A stretch of DNA of 7,110 bases, taken from Eubacteriales Family XIII. Incertae Sedis bacterium. GTDB lineage: Bacteria; Bacillota; Clostridia; Peptostreptococcales; Anaerovoracaceae. Within the stretch, counting starts at the first letter, position 1. The number at the start of each line of letters is the position of its first letter. A model generated the notes under the pieces. That model saw only the letters and a program-made list of their open reading frames with translations. It did not search any database and was not told the DNA's origin. Shown here piece after piece: positions 1-6,006 of the stretch. The stretch spans positions 1-7,110 of the forward strand of contig JAITAX010000200.1 of the NCBI GenBank assembly GCA_031283865.1, written 5' to 3'. Both the position numbers and the translations under genes were made by a program.

Positions 1-145
1 GCGCGCTGAATGCGCCGTGCCGCGCCGGTTACTATTCAGAGGCAGCCGGCCGGAGGCTTGGTAATCCTCTCCGCTCTCCGAGAGTGTCCCGAATTGAATT
101 GCGACGCGGTTTGTGGCAAATAATGCTTCAAATATTTTTGCGATA
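1..145. other. Upstream intergenic or gene-end region, no gene recognised
   Basis: Positions 1-112 are GC-rich and positions 113-180 are clearly richer in A and T. I read all frames. A short plus-strand frame ends at a TAA at 62-64, another runs through the promoter to about 171, and one minus-strand frame stays open to the window edge but has no ATG. None gives a recognisable protein segment. No tRNA-like T-loop or anticodon arm was found. The stretch could include the end of a neighbouring gene outside the window, but the sequence does not show which. Confidence 0.4.
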
Positions 146-174
146 TTGCGTTCTTTCCCATTTGCCGGTATGAT
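146..174 (+). promoter_or_regulatory. Sigma-70/A-type promoter for the EIIC-HAD unit
   Basis: A -35-like TTGCGT (146-151) is followed after a 17-nt spacer by a -10 TATGAT (169-174). The promoter sits in the only AT-rich patch upstream of the EIIC gene, and transcription would start near 180-183, giving a leader of roughly 65-70 nt. The -10 matches consensus at 5 of 6 positions. The -35 keeps only the TTG core, so the promoter may be moderate or may need an activator. No cre site or operator palindrome was clear. Confidence 0.6.
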
Positions 175-230
175 TGTACTAAAGGAAAAAGCGGAAGCTG
201 CAAGGACGGAAAGGCGGCGCCGCGCGCCGA

Positions 231-236
231 AAGGAG
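231..236 (+). promoter_or_regulatory. Ribosome binding site of EIIC
   Basis: AAGGAG lies 12 nt before the ATG at 249, separated from it by a run of seven T. The spacing is slightly long, but no other start or Shine-Dalgarno site upstream fits better. Confidence 0.7.
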
Positions 237-248
237 ACAGGTTTTTTT

Positions 249-1676
249 ATGCAGACGGCAATCGATCTGTTTCATTACATACAGGAACGCCTCGGCGTTT
301 CGGCGGTCACAATCGCGCTCATCGTGATCCTCGGACTCTGTTTCGGCCTGCCTGCGGGCCGGGTCGTCCGCGCCGCCTTTGCGGCCGGCGTCGGCTTCGT
401 CGGGCTGGGCCTCCTGCTCGGCGCGCTTGAAAACGCGCTCGTGCCGGCGGTGCAGGCCATAGCCGAAAACAGCGGCCTGTCCCCGGGCGTCGTCGATGTC
501 GGCGAAGCGCCCTTTGCGGCCCTCGTTTCCGCATCCGAAATCGGCGCGCTGATCCTGCCGATCGGCATTGCGGTCAACCTGCTGATGCTCGCGACGAACA
601 CCACGCGCACGATCAACATCGATTTCCCCGGCTACCGGTATTTTGCCTACACGGGCGTCATGGTGCAGCGCGCGTCCGGCAGCTTGCCCTTGGGTCTCGC
701 CGCCGCCGCGCTCAACACGGTCATCGTCACGGTCATAGCGGACAAGGCGGCGCCCGGACTTAAAAAAAGCACCGGCCTGCGCGGCGTTTCCATGCCGCAC
801 GGCTTCGCCGCCGCCTTTGTTCCCGTCGCGTTCGTCGCGAACAGGTTCGTGGAGTATCTGCCGGGCCTGAACAGGCCGAAAGCGGACATGGACCGCATCC
901 GGGAGCGCCTCGGCGTCCTCGGCGAACCGGCGCCGCTCGGCTTCGCGCTCGGCTTTGTGATCGCCTTGGCCGCGGGACTCGGCGCCGCCCCCGTGCCGGA
1001 TCTCATCGCCGACGCGCTCACGGCCGCCGTACAGACAGCCGCCGCATTCGCGCTGGCGCCCAAGCTGCTCTCTTTCCTGATGGAGGGCATCCATCCGCTC
1101 GCGGACGCGGCGGGGGACTTCATGCGGAAGCACTGCAAGAACCGCAGCGCCGTCTATATCGGACCGGACGCCGTCTGCTGGCTCGGGCATCCGCTCGTTT
1201 TGACCTGCACGCCCATCCTCACGCTGCTCAGCGTATTCCTCGCGGTCATCCTGCCCGGCAACCGTATGCTGCCTTTCGCCGGTCTCGCTTTCATCCCCTA
1301 CATACTCGCGGCGGTGCTTCCGATTACGGGCGGCGCTTTCTTCCGTTCGCTCCTCGTCGGCGCGCTCACAACGGCCTTTATGCTCTACTGCGGGAGCGGC
1401 ATGGCGGCGCTGTTCATGAACGCGGTCACAGACGCCGGGCTCGAAGCCTACGTGAACCAAACAGCCGATTTCGTGAGCATTCAGGGCGCGAACCCGCTGA
1501 CATGGGCCGTAGCGGCGCTCGGCGGGCTGCAACGGCTCGGCATTGCGATTCTGACCGTGATCGCCGCAGGGCTCGCATTGCAAAATCGCAGATCCATCCT
1601 CAAGGCAGCCAAAAATCCGGCCGGCCGGCGCGCAAGCGCCGAGGAAGCGCCCTCGGAGAGCGGAGAACCCTCATGA
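249..1676 (+). CDS. PTS galactitol-family EIIC membrane transporter
   Basis: This is the membrane-embedded sugar channel (EIIC) of a galactitol-type phosphotransferase system, 475 aa; E. coli GatC is about 450 aa. From memory, it aligns with GatC along most of its length. Shared blocks include DVG near residue 83, a PHG motif near 183-185, a GLNR/GEP block near 206-227, LMEG at 277-280, LGHP at 312-315, VILPGNR at 333-339 and a FFRSLL block near 364. About ten to twelve hydrophobic segments are visible between residues 17 and 445. A charged, Ser/Glu-rich tail of about 30 residues follows and is probably cytoplasmic. The start is the ATG after AAGGAG. The gene overlaps the HAD phosphatase gene by 4 nt. 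EIIC normally works with EIIA and EIIB, which carry the phosphoryl group from HPr, but neither is encoded next to it here. Family assignment is firm; the sugar (galactitol or another) cannot be told from the sequence. Confidence 0.9.
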   Translation: MQTAIDLFHYIQERLGVSAVTIALIVILGLCFGLPAGRVVRAAFAAGVGFVGLGLLLGALENALVPAVQAIAENSGLSPGVVDVGEAPFAALVSASEIGALILPIGIAVNLLMLATNTTRTINIDFPGYRYFAYTGVMVQRASGSLPLGLAAAALNTVIVTVIADKAAPGLKKSTGLRGVSMPHGFAAAFVPVAFVANRFVEYLPGLNRPKADMDRIRERLGVLGEPAPLGFALGFVIALAAGLGAAPVPDLIADALTAAVQTAAAFALAPKLLSFLMEGIHPLADAAGDFMRKHCKNRSAVYIGPDAVCWLGHPLVLTCTPILTLLSVFLAVILPGNRMLPFAGLAFIPYILAAVLPITGGAFFRSLLVGALTTAFMLYCGSGMAALFMNAVTDAGLEAYVNQTADFVSIQGANPLTWAVAALGGLQRLGIAILTVIAAGLALQNRRSILKAAKNPAGRRASAEEAPSESGEPS

Positions 1677-2506
1677 ACGATCTGCGCGGCGTCTTCGCCG
1701 ACCTCGACGGCAGCTTGTTGAATAAAGAACACAGGATCGGCGAGACCGATCTGGCGACGATAAAGACCTTGAAACGCCGCGGCATACCCGTATTTCTCGC
1801 CACGGGGCGGCATATCCTCTTCGCGGAGGATGCTGCGGCGGCGGTGGGCTTCGATCTGCCGGTATGCGCCTGCAACGGCGGCCACATCTACGATTTTCAC
1901 GCGCGGGAAACGCTGTTTGTGCGCGCAATCGCGCAGCCCGTCGCCGCGAAGACTTTCGCGTTCCTGCGGGAAAGCAAGCTCGACTATACCGTGTACACGC
2001 CGCAGAGGGTGATCTTCCGCACAAGGGAGGTCTTCCGCCGCTACCGGGAGAGGGTGAACGTCCCCCTCGCGCCCGGGAATCGGTTCACGCCGCATTTCGC
2101 GGAAGACGGCTTCGATCCGGACGCGGAGGATATATTAAAATTCCTCATCCGCTGCGACGCGCCGCAGGCGCTCGCGCGCGAGATCGCCGCGCTGCTCGGC
2201 GCGGAGGACGCGGGCCGGATCTGCGTGTCCCGCTCCGACGCGGCGTTTTTGGATATCAACGCGGCCGGCGTCAACAAAGGGGAGGCCGCGCGCCTGCTCT
2301 CAGAGCGCTTCGGCTTCCGTCTCGAAGACGCGATGGCGCTCGGCGACAGCGACAACGACGCCGCCCTGCTGCGCGCCGTCGGCACAGCCGTGGCCCCGCG
2401 GAACGCGGAGGCGGCGATCCGGGCGCTGGCCGCGTTCATCACGACGGACTGCACGGATTCGCCGCTGACCAACGCCGTGTCGCGGTTCTTTCCCGCGTTG
2501 CTGTAA
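1673..2506 (+). CDS. Cof-type HAD-IIB family hydrolase (sugar-phosphate phosphatase-like)
   Basis: A cytoplasmic Mg-dependent phosphatase of the HAD superfamily, Cof/HAD-IIB type, 277 aa, normal for the family. All four HAD motifs are visible: motif I DLDGS with the nucleophile D10 and acid/base D12; motif II with T44 in ATGR; motif III K202 in VNKGE; and motif IV GDSDND at 224-229 with D225 and D229. The CNGG at 67-70 is also typical. The cap domain lies at roughly 80-195. The ATG at 1673 was chosen over earlier in-frame codons (from 1502) because family homology begins here, GGAG at 1662-1665 is 7 nt upstream, and ATGA overlaps the EIIC stop, which points to translational coupling. Family members hydrolyse sugar phosphates, FMN, PLP and similar compounds. 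The link to a PTS EIIC suggests, as inference only, that it acts on a phosphorylated sugar brought in by the transporter. Confidence 0.9.
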   Translation: MNDLRGVFADLDGSLLNKEHRIGETDLATIKTLKRRGIPVFLATGRHILFAEDAAAAVGFDLPVCACNGGHIYDFHARETLFVRAIAQPVAAKTFAFLRESKLDYTVYTPQRVIFRTREVFRRYRERVNVPLAPGNRFTPHFAEDGFDPDAEDILKFLIRCDAPQALAREIAALLGAEDAGRICVSRSDAAFLDINAAGVNKGEAARLLSERFGFRLEDAMALGDSDNDAALLRAVGTAVAPRNAEAAIRALAAFITTDCTDSPLTNAVSRFFPALL

Positions 2507-2531
2507 TACCGGTTTTCATCGAACGATCGGG

Positions 2532-2556
2532 GGCGACTGCATAGACGCAAGTCGCC
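2532..2556 (+). other. Stem-loop in the leader between HAD and hemerythrin-CheX genes
   Basis: GGCGACT (2532-2538) pairs perfectly with AGTCGCC (2550-2556). Two more G-C pairs (2539-2540 with 2547-2548) form beyond a one-base bulge, closing a 6-nt loop. A second, smaller hairpin follows with CTGC at 2564-2567 and GCAG at 2573-2576, just before the Shine-Dalgarno site. No T-run follows the first hairpin, so it is not a standard intrinsic terminator. It does not match a riboswitch class I can recognise. Confidence 0.5.
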
Positions 2557-2561
2557 GATAT
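2554..2561 (+). promoter_or_regulatory. Possible sigma-D/sigma-28 type -10 element
   Basis: GCCGATAT is an exact match to the -10 consensus of the flagellar/chemotaxis sigma factor in Bacillus (sigma-D). It lies 31 nt before the ATG of a gene with a chemotaxis-type domain. No TAAA -35 box is seen at the expected 14-16 nt upstream; the bases there lie in the stem-loop arm. The call is therefore weak, and the gene may simply be read through from the promoter at 146-174. Confidence 0.25.
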
Positions 2562-2578
2562 ATCTGCGAAAGGCAGTA

Positions 2579-2585
2579 GGGAGGG
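2579..2585 (+). promoter_or_regulatory. Ribosome binding site of hemerythrin-CheX gene
   Basis: GGGAGGG ends 7 nt before the ATG at 2593. This spacing decides the start: the in-frame TTG at 2587 is too close to the site, and the ATG at 2599 is farther away and would lose two residues. Confidence 0.8.
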
Positions 2586-2592
2586 TTTGCAA

Positions 2593-3450
2593 ATGGGAAT
2601 GTGGAAGAACTCTTACGCCGTCGGCAATGAACTTATCGACAGCCAGCACCGCGAGCTGTTCCGAATGTCCGACGATCTTGTGGAAGCCATACGCGGGGAG
2701 GGAGCGACCGGACGGGAAGCCTGCGCGCGGGCCGTGGTGTTTTTGAAAGACTACGTAATCAAGCACTTCGAAGATGAAGAAGCACTGCAGGCCGCCTTGG
2801 GTTATGAGGGCTTGGAGCGCCACCGGAAGCTGCACCGCGACTTTGTGGATACGGTCCTCGCCTACGAAAAAAGCCTGACCGAAAGCGACTTCGATTCCAA
2901 ACTCGTGCAGCAGTTCGCGGGCAAACTGGTCGGCTGGCTGATCTACCACGTGGTGGGCGAGGACGGAAAGATCACGGGCATGGTCGCCGCCGCACCGCAA
3001 GCCGCAGCCGGCGCGGCGTCCGCAGAGCGCATCAACTGCTTTACCGACAGCGCCTGTGAGGTGCTCGGCCAAATGCTGGGCATTCCTTTCCGCATCGCGG
3101 AGAGCGCGCCCGCAGACGGCGATATAAACGACATAAGCGTGCGCGTCGGGCTCACGGGGGACCGCCCCGGCGCCGCCGAGTTCGTGTTTCCCTTGGTGAC
3201 GGCCCTGCGCTTCGTGCAGAGCCTGACTATGACGGACCCGAACGATTTCGATGAGATGGTGGAGTCGGCCCTGCGCGAGATCGCGAACATCGTCAGCGGA
3301 CACGCCGCCTCGAAAATCGCGGAAACGGGCTGCGCCTGCGATATCACGCCGCCCAAGCTGTATCGCGGCCGGCGTCCCGCCGCGGACGGCGGCAAGCGCA
3401 TCAAGTGCGATCTGGGCGCCGTGACGATCCTGCTGGCGGACGGCGCCTAA
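2593..3450 (+). CDS. Bacteriohemerythrin-CheX fusion protein
   Basis: A 285-aa soluble two-domain protein. Residues 1 to about 128 form a bacteriohemerythrin, a four-helix bundle that binds O2 at a diiron site. Every ligand is at its canonical position: H19, H58, E62 (HFEDE), H77 and H81 (HRKLH), H119 and D124 (HVVGED). An Ala-rich linker (about 130-144) leads to a CheX-like domain (about 145-285), the CheY-P phosphatase family of Bacillus and Thermotoga. That domain has an IN start, a GLTGD strand (186-190), the catalytic-type E229-x-x-N232 in a REIANIVSGHA helix, and a DITPP motif (250-254). Single-domain bacteriohemerythrins are usually about 130-150 aa and CheX about 150 aa, so the length fits one of each. 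The likely role, as inference, is oxygen-dependent control of a phosphorylated response regulator. The gene stands 86 nt after the HAD gene and converges with the SPFH gene. Hemerythrin assignment is very firm; CheX is strong from motifs but untested. Confidence 0.88.
   Translation: MGMWKNSYAVGNELIDSQHRELFRMSDDLVEAIRGEGATGREACARAVVFLKDYVIKHFEDEEALQAALGYEGLERHRKLHRDFVDTVLAYEKSLTESDFDSKLVQQFAGKLVGWLIYHVVGEDGKITGMVAAAPQAAAGAASAERINCFTDSACEVLGQMLGIPFRIAESAPADGDINDISVRVGLTGDRPGAAEFVFPLVTALRFVQSLTMTDPNDFDEMVESALREIANIVSGHAASKIAETGCACDITPPKLYRGRRPAADGGKRIKCDLGAVTILLADGA
3415..3447 (+). repeat. GC-rich inverted repeat at the convergent gene end
   Basis: GGCGCCGT (3415-3422) and ACGGCGCC (3440-3447) are perfect reverse complements around a 17-nt loop. 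They lie in the last codons of the hemerythrin-CheX gene and end directly before its TAA. The following bases, TAAAATCG, hold no T-tract, and the minus-strand side has none either. It could slow polymerase or protect RNA ends between the two converging genes, but it is not a classic intrinsic terminator. Confidence 0.4.
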
Positions 3451-3456
3451 AATCGC

Positions 3457-4386
3457 CTACAGCTCGCGCTTCACAAGCTCCGTCACCGAAGTCGCAAGCC
3501 CCGCCAAACTTTGAATCTCGGAGGGAATGATGATCTTCGTCGCCTGTCCGTCGGCCGCTTTCGCAAAGGCTTCGAGGCTCTTGATCGCGATGACGGGATT
3601 TGACGGATTCGATTCCACGAGCATCTTGATGCCGTCCGCCGTGGCTTTCTGCACGAGCAAAATCGCCTCGGACTGCCCCTCCGCTTCGCGGATCTGCGCT
3701 TCCCTCGCGGCCTCGGCAGCCAAGATGACGGCGGACTTTTGGCCCTCGGCCTCAAGGATCAGCGACTGCTTGTTGCCCTCGGCGATCAGTATGGCGGATT
3801 TCTTCTCGCCCTCCGCCCTGAGAATCGCCTCGCGGCGTTCCCGCTCCGCGCGCATCTGCTTCTCCATGGCCGTCTGGATGTCGTGCGGCGGAACGATGTT
3901 CTTGACCTCTACGCGGTTGATTTTGATGCCCCAAGGGTCGGTCGCCTCGTCCAGCACCTCGCGAATCTTCGTGTTGATGTATTCCCTGCTCGTCAGGGAT
4001 TCGTCCAGCTCCAGTTCGCCGATGATGTTTCTGAGCGTCGTCGCCGTCAGATTCTCTATGGCCGCCATGGGCTGCTCCACGCCGTAGGAGTAGAGCTTGG
4101 GGTCCGTGATCTGGAAATAGATCACCGTGTCGATCTCCATCGTGACATTGTCTTTCGTAATCACGGGTTGCGGCGGAAAGTCTATGACATGCTCCTTGAG
4201 CGACACTTTCTTCGCAATCTTGTCGATCAGCGGAATTTTGAAGTGAAGTCCCACCTGCCATGTGGCGTTGTACGCGCCGAGGCGTTCTATGACGTAGGCC
4301 CTCGCCTGCGGCACGATCTTGATGTTCGTGGCAATAAACAATATAATGACAGCGATCAATATCAGAACGATCCAATTTTCAAACAT
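3457..4386 (-). CDS. SPFH/Band 7 (stomatin/QmcA-like) membrane protein
   Basis: A 309-aa stomatin-family protein, close in length to E. coli QmcA. One N-terminal membrane segment (about 5-20) is followed by the SPFH domain (about 21-180). Family-typical segments include the IVPQARAYVIERLGAY block at 24-39, the ENLTATTLRNIIGEL block at 111-125 and DPWGI at 150-154. A long charged helix follows (about 172-240) with AEG or AEA recurring every 11 residues, then a C-terminal hydrophobic part (IIIPSEIQSLAGL, 285-297). The ATG is preceded by AAGGGA with 7-nt spacing. Such proteins oligomerise into ring or cage structures that organise membrane microdomains and often bind proteases. The NfeD-like gene directly upstream is the classic partner. 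A 75-nt gap separates the two genes, so some independent control is possible. The gene is the last of the minus-strand operon. Confidence 0.92.
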   Translation of the reverse strand: MFENWIVLILIAVIILFIATNIKIVPQARAYVIERLGAYNATWQVGLHFKIPLIDKIAKKVSLKEHVIDFPPQPVITKDNVTMEIDTVIYFQITDPKLYSYGVEQPMAAIENLTATTLRNIIGELELDESLTSREYINTKIREVLDEATDPWGIKINRVEVKNIVPPHDIQTAMEKQMRAERERREAILRAEGEKKSAILIAEGNKQSLILEAEGQKSAVILAAEAAREAQIREAEGQSEAILLVQKATADGIKMLVESNPSNPVIAIKSLEAFAKAADGQATKIIIPSEIQSLAGLATSVTELVKREL

Positions 4387-4402
4387 CTTCCGGTCCCTTT
4401 CC

Positions 4403-4417
4403 GCCGCGCGTCGCGGC
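4403..4417 (-). other. Small GC-only hairpin upstream of the SPFH gene
   Basis: A 6-bp perfect stem (GCCGCG with CGCGGC) closes a 3-nt loop in the 75-nt gap between the NfeD-like stop and the SPFH start. It ends a few bases before the Shine-Dalgarno site of the SPFH gene. No T-run follows, so termination is unlikely. It could affect ribosome access or mark RNA processing. Confidence 0.35.
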
Positions 4418-4461
4418 TGTCACAAAAACCCGAGAAATAACGCATTTGCCCCCGCCGCGCG

Positions 4462-4938
4462 CTACATGCCCCCCTCCTTTGCGGCGGGCCTGACCACGAG
4501 CTTCACGCCCTCTATCCGAATCACGGCAATCTCGACGTCCTTTTCGATCCCGCGCGCGGGTTCCTCTCCCACCGCCGTCCAAAACACGCCGCCCACCTTG
4601 ACAAGGCCCGTGCCGAAAGGCGGGACGGCCTCCGTCACGATGCCCGTTCGTCCCTCCATCTGCTCCGTGACGTTCTTCTCGCGACCGAGCCGCAAACGCT
4701 TGACGGCCACGGGACGCGTGAAGATCAGCATGAGCGCGGCCACGGCGAGAAACACAACGACCTGTACGAAAAAGCTCGCGTCCGCCAGCGCGGCGAAGAG
4801 CGCAGCCACCGCGCCTATCGCAAACCATATCGTCACAAGCCCCAAGGTGGCCGCTTCGATGAGCGCAAGAATCACGGCAACGACGATCCAGACTATGGGC
4901 AGACTGTTCTCCCAAAACACTACATCAAGGCTTCCCAT
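4462..4938 (-). CDS. NfeD-like membrane protein (short form)
   Basis: A 158-aa short NfeD family protein without the ClpP-like protease domain found in long forms; E. coli YbbJ is of similar size. Three hydrophobic segments (about 13-33, 35-52 and 56-74) are followed by a basic junction and a C-terminal OB-fold-like beta domain (about 92-152) with GRTGI at 96-100, a VGGVFW strand at 115-120 and a closing VEIAVIRIEGVKLVV stretch at 135-149. The start is the ATG at 4938-4936: GGAGG at 4947-4943 is 4 nt upstream, and homology begins here rather than in the longer upstream frame, which is ispG sequence read out of frame. The gene overlaps the end of ispG by 19 nt. NfeD proteins work with SPFH proteins, and the next gene encodes one. 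The likely role is assembly or stabilisation of the SPFH complex in the membrane. Confidence 0.88.
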   Translation of the reverse strand: MGSLDVVFWENSLPIVWIVVAVILALIEAATLGLVTIWFAIGAVAALFAALADASFFVQVVVFLAVAALMLIFTRPVAVKRLRLGREKNVTEQMEGRTGIVTEAVPPFGTGLVKVGGVFWTAVGEEPARGIEKDVEIAVIRIEGVKLVVRPAAKEGGM

Positions 4939-6002
4939 ATTGCCTCCATTTCTTTGATAAGCTCCGCCGCAGCGTCCGTAGCGGCCACGGTTCTTTGGAT
5001 AAGGCCCCTCTGAAAGATCACGGCTCTGCCGTCGCCGCAGGCCGCGCCGACATCGGCGTGCGACGCTTCGCCCGGCCCGTTCACGGCGCAGCCCATGACG
5101 GCCACGGATATCGAAGAGACGCGCGGGCGCTCCCGCTCGAGGGCGGACGCGCGCGCCGCCACTTGCCGCGCAATCGATTCGAGATCCACGCGGCAGCGAC
5201 CGCAGGTCGGACACGCGATCAGCCGAATGCCGCCGGCGCGCAGATTCACGGCTTTCAATATCTCGGAGGCGAGCAGGACCTCGCGCACGGGGTCGCCCGT
5301 CAGGGACACCCGCAGGGTATCGCCGACGCCGGCCAGCAGCAGCGCGCCCGCGCCGATTGCAGACCTTGTTTCGCCGCCCATGCCAAGGCCCGCTTCCGTG
5401 ACGCCGATGTGAAAGGGCAGCGCCGTCTTGCCGGCCGCCGCCAAATGCGCCTCCTGGTTCACGCGGAGATCCGAGGACTTCACGGAAATGACGATGTCGA
5501 AGAAGTCCAGCGATTCCAAGGCCGCAACCTGCAAGAGGGCGCTTTCCGCCAGAGCCGCCGCCGCAGGGCCGCCGTATTTCTCTAAAAGCCCGCGTTCGAG
5601 AGAGCCTGCGTTGACGCCGACGCGAATCGGAATGCGCCGCTCTTTCGCGAGCGCGACGACGGACTTCACGGCGTCGGCGCCGCCTATGTTGCCGGGGTTT
5701 ATGCGTATCTTGTCGGCGCCGGCTTTCATCGCCGCGAGCGCCAGCCGGTAATCGAAATGGATGTCGGCCACCAAGGGCAGGCGGCTTGATCGCCGGATGC
5801 GCCCGAAAGCTTCGGCGGCTTCGCTGTCGGGGATCGCGCAGCGCACGATATCGCAACCCGCCTCTGCGAGCGCGTCAATCTGCCGCAGCGTCGCGACCGC
5901 GTCCCGCGTGTCCGTGTTCGTCATGGACTGTATGCTCACGGGCGCGTCGCCGCCGATCTTGACGCCGCCGCAATCCACCTGCCTCGTCCTGCGCCGCGTC
6001 AT
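4920..6002 (-). CDS. ispG: 4-hydroxy-3-methylbut-2-enyl-diphosphate synthase (IspG/GcpE)
   Basis: This enzyme converts MEcPP to HMBPP in the MEP isoprenoid pathway using a [4Fe-4S] cluster and reduced flavodoxin or ferredoxin. The protein has 360 aa, the short bacterial type. The N-terminal TIM-barrel part carries VSIQSMTNTDTRD (22-34), ADIHFDYRLA (89-98) and KIRINPGNIG (98-107). The C-terminal cluster domain has C264 and C267 in CPTCGR, C305 in MGCAVNGPGE, and the fourth ligand E312. C305 and E312 carry the same numbers as in the E. coli enzyme. The ATG at 6002 was preferred over the ATG at 6029 because the family start (MTRRxTRQV) falls there. Neither start has a Shine-Dalgarno site, so translation probably depends on ribosomes finishing rseP 4 nt upstream. 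The 3' end carries the start and ribosome site of the NfeD-like gene. The probable dxr two genes upstream acts earlier in the same pathway. Confidence 0.96.
   Translation of the reverse strand: MTRRRTRQVDCGGVKIGGDAPVSIQSMTNTDTRDAVATLRQIDALAEAGCDIVRCAIPDSEAAEAFGRIRRSSRLPLVADIHFDYRLALAAMKAGADKIRINPGNIGGADAVKSVVALAKERRIPIRVGVNAGSLERGLLEKYGGPAAAALAESALLQVAALESLDFFDIVISVKSSDLRVNQEAHLAAAGKTALPFHIGVTEAGLGMGGETRSAIGAGALLLAGVGDTLRVSLTGDPVREVLLASEILKAVNLRAGGIRLIACPTCGRCRVDLESIARQVAARASALERERPRVSSISVAVMGCAVNGPGEASHADVGAACGDGRAVIFQRGLIQRTVAATDAAAELIKEMEAIWEALM
4943..4947 (-). promoter_or_regulatory. Ribosome binding site of the NfeD-like gene, inside ispG
   Basis: GGAGG on the minus strand lies within the last codons of ispG, 4 nt before the ATG at 4938. 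It decides the NfeD-like start. Confidence 0.75.
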
Positions 6003-6006
6003 GGTA

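Noticed and set aside
36..1583. Long open frame on the minus strand opposite the EIIC gene (515 codons)
   Set aside because: It is rich in Arg, Glu, His and Asp, as expected from the antisense of a GC-rich membrane protein gene, has no recognisable domain, and runs through the promoter. The plus-strand EIIC has clear family motifs.
1617..1628. CCGGCCGGCCGG palindrome near the end of the EIIC gene
   Set aside because: It encodes ordinary residues of the C-terminal tail, and such simple GC palindromes are expected by chance at this composition.
1502..1672. N-terminal extension of the HAD protein
   Set aside because: It lies inside the EIIC gene in another frame. The HAD motif I sits at normal distance from the ATG at 1673, which has a good ribosome site.
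2507..2592. Possible c-di-GMP (GEMM) riboswitch, because of a GACGCAA string within a hairpin
   Set aside because: The other conserved GEMM blocks, the second helix with its tetraloop receptor and the expected length, are missing. The hairpin is kept only as an unclassified structure.
2041..3303. Long minus-strand open frame opposite the HAD and hemerythrin-CheX genes
   Set aside because: It crosses two well-supported plus-strand genes and their intergenic gap, and shows no family motif; it is an antisense shadow.
4462..5856. A single 464-codon protein extending upstream of the NfeD-like gene
   Set aside because: The upstream part overlaps ispG in another frame and has Arg-rich shadow composition. 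The ribosome site and homology place the start at 4938.
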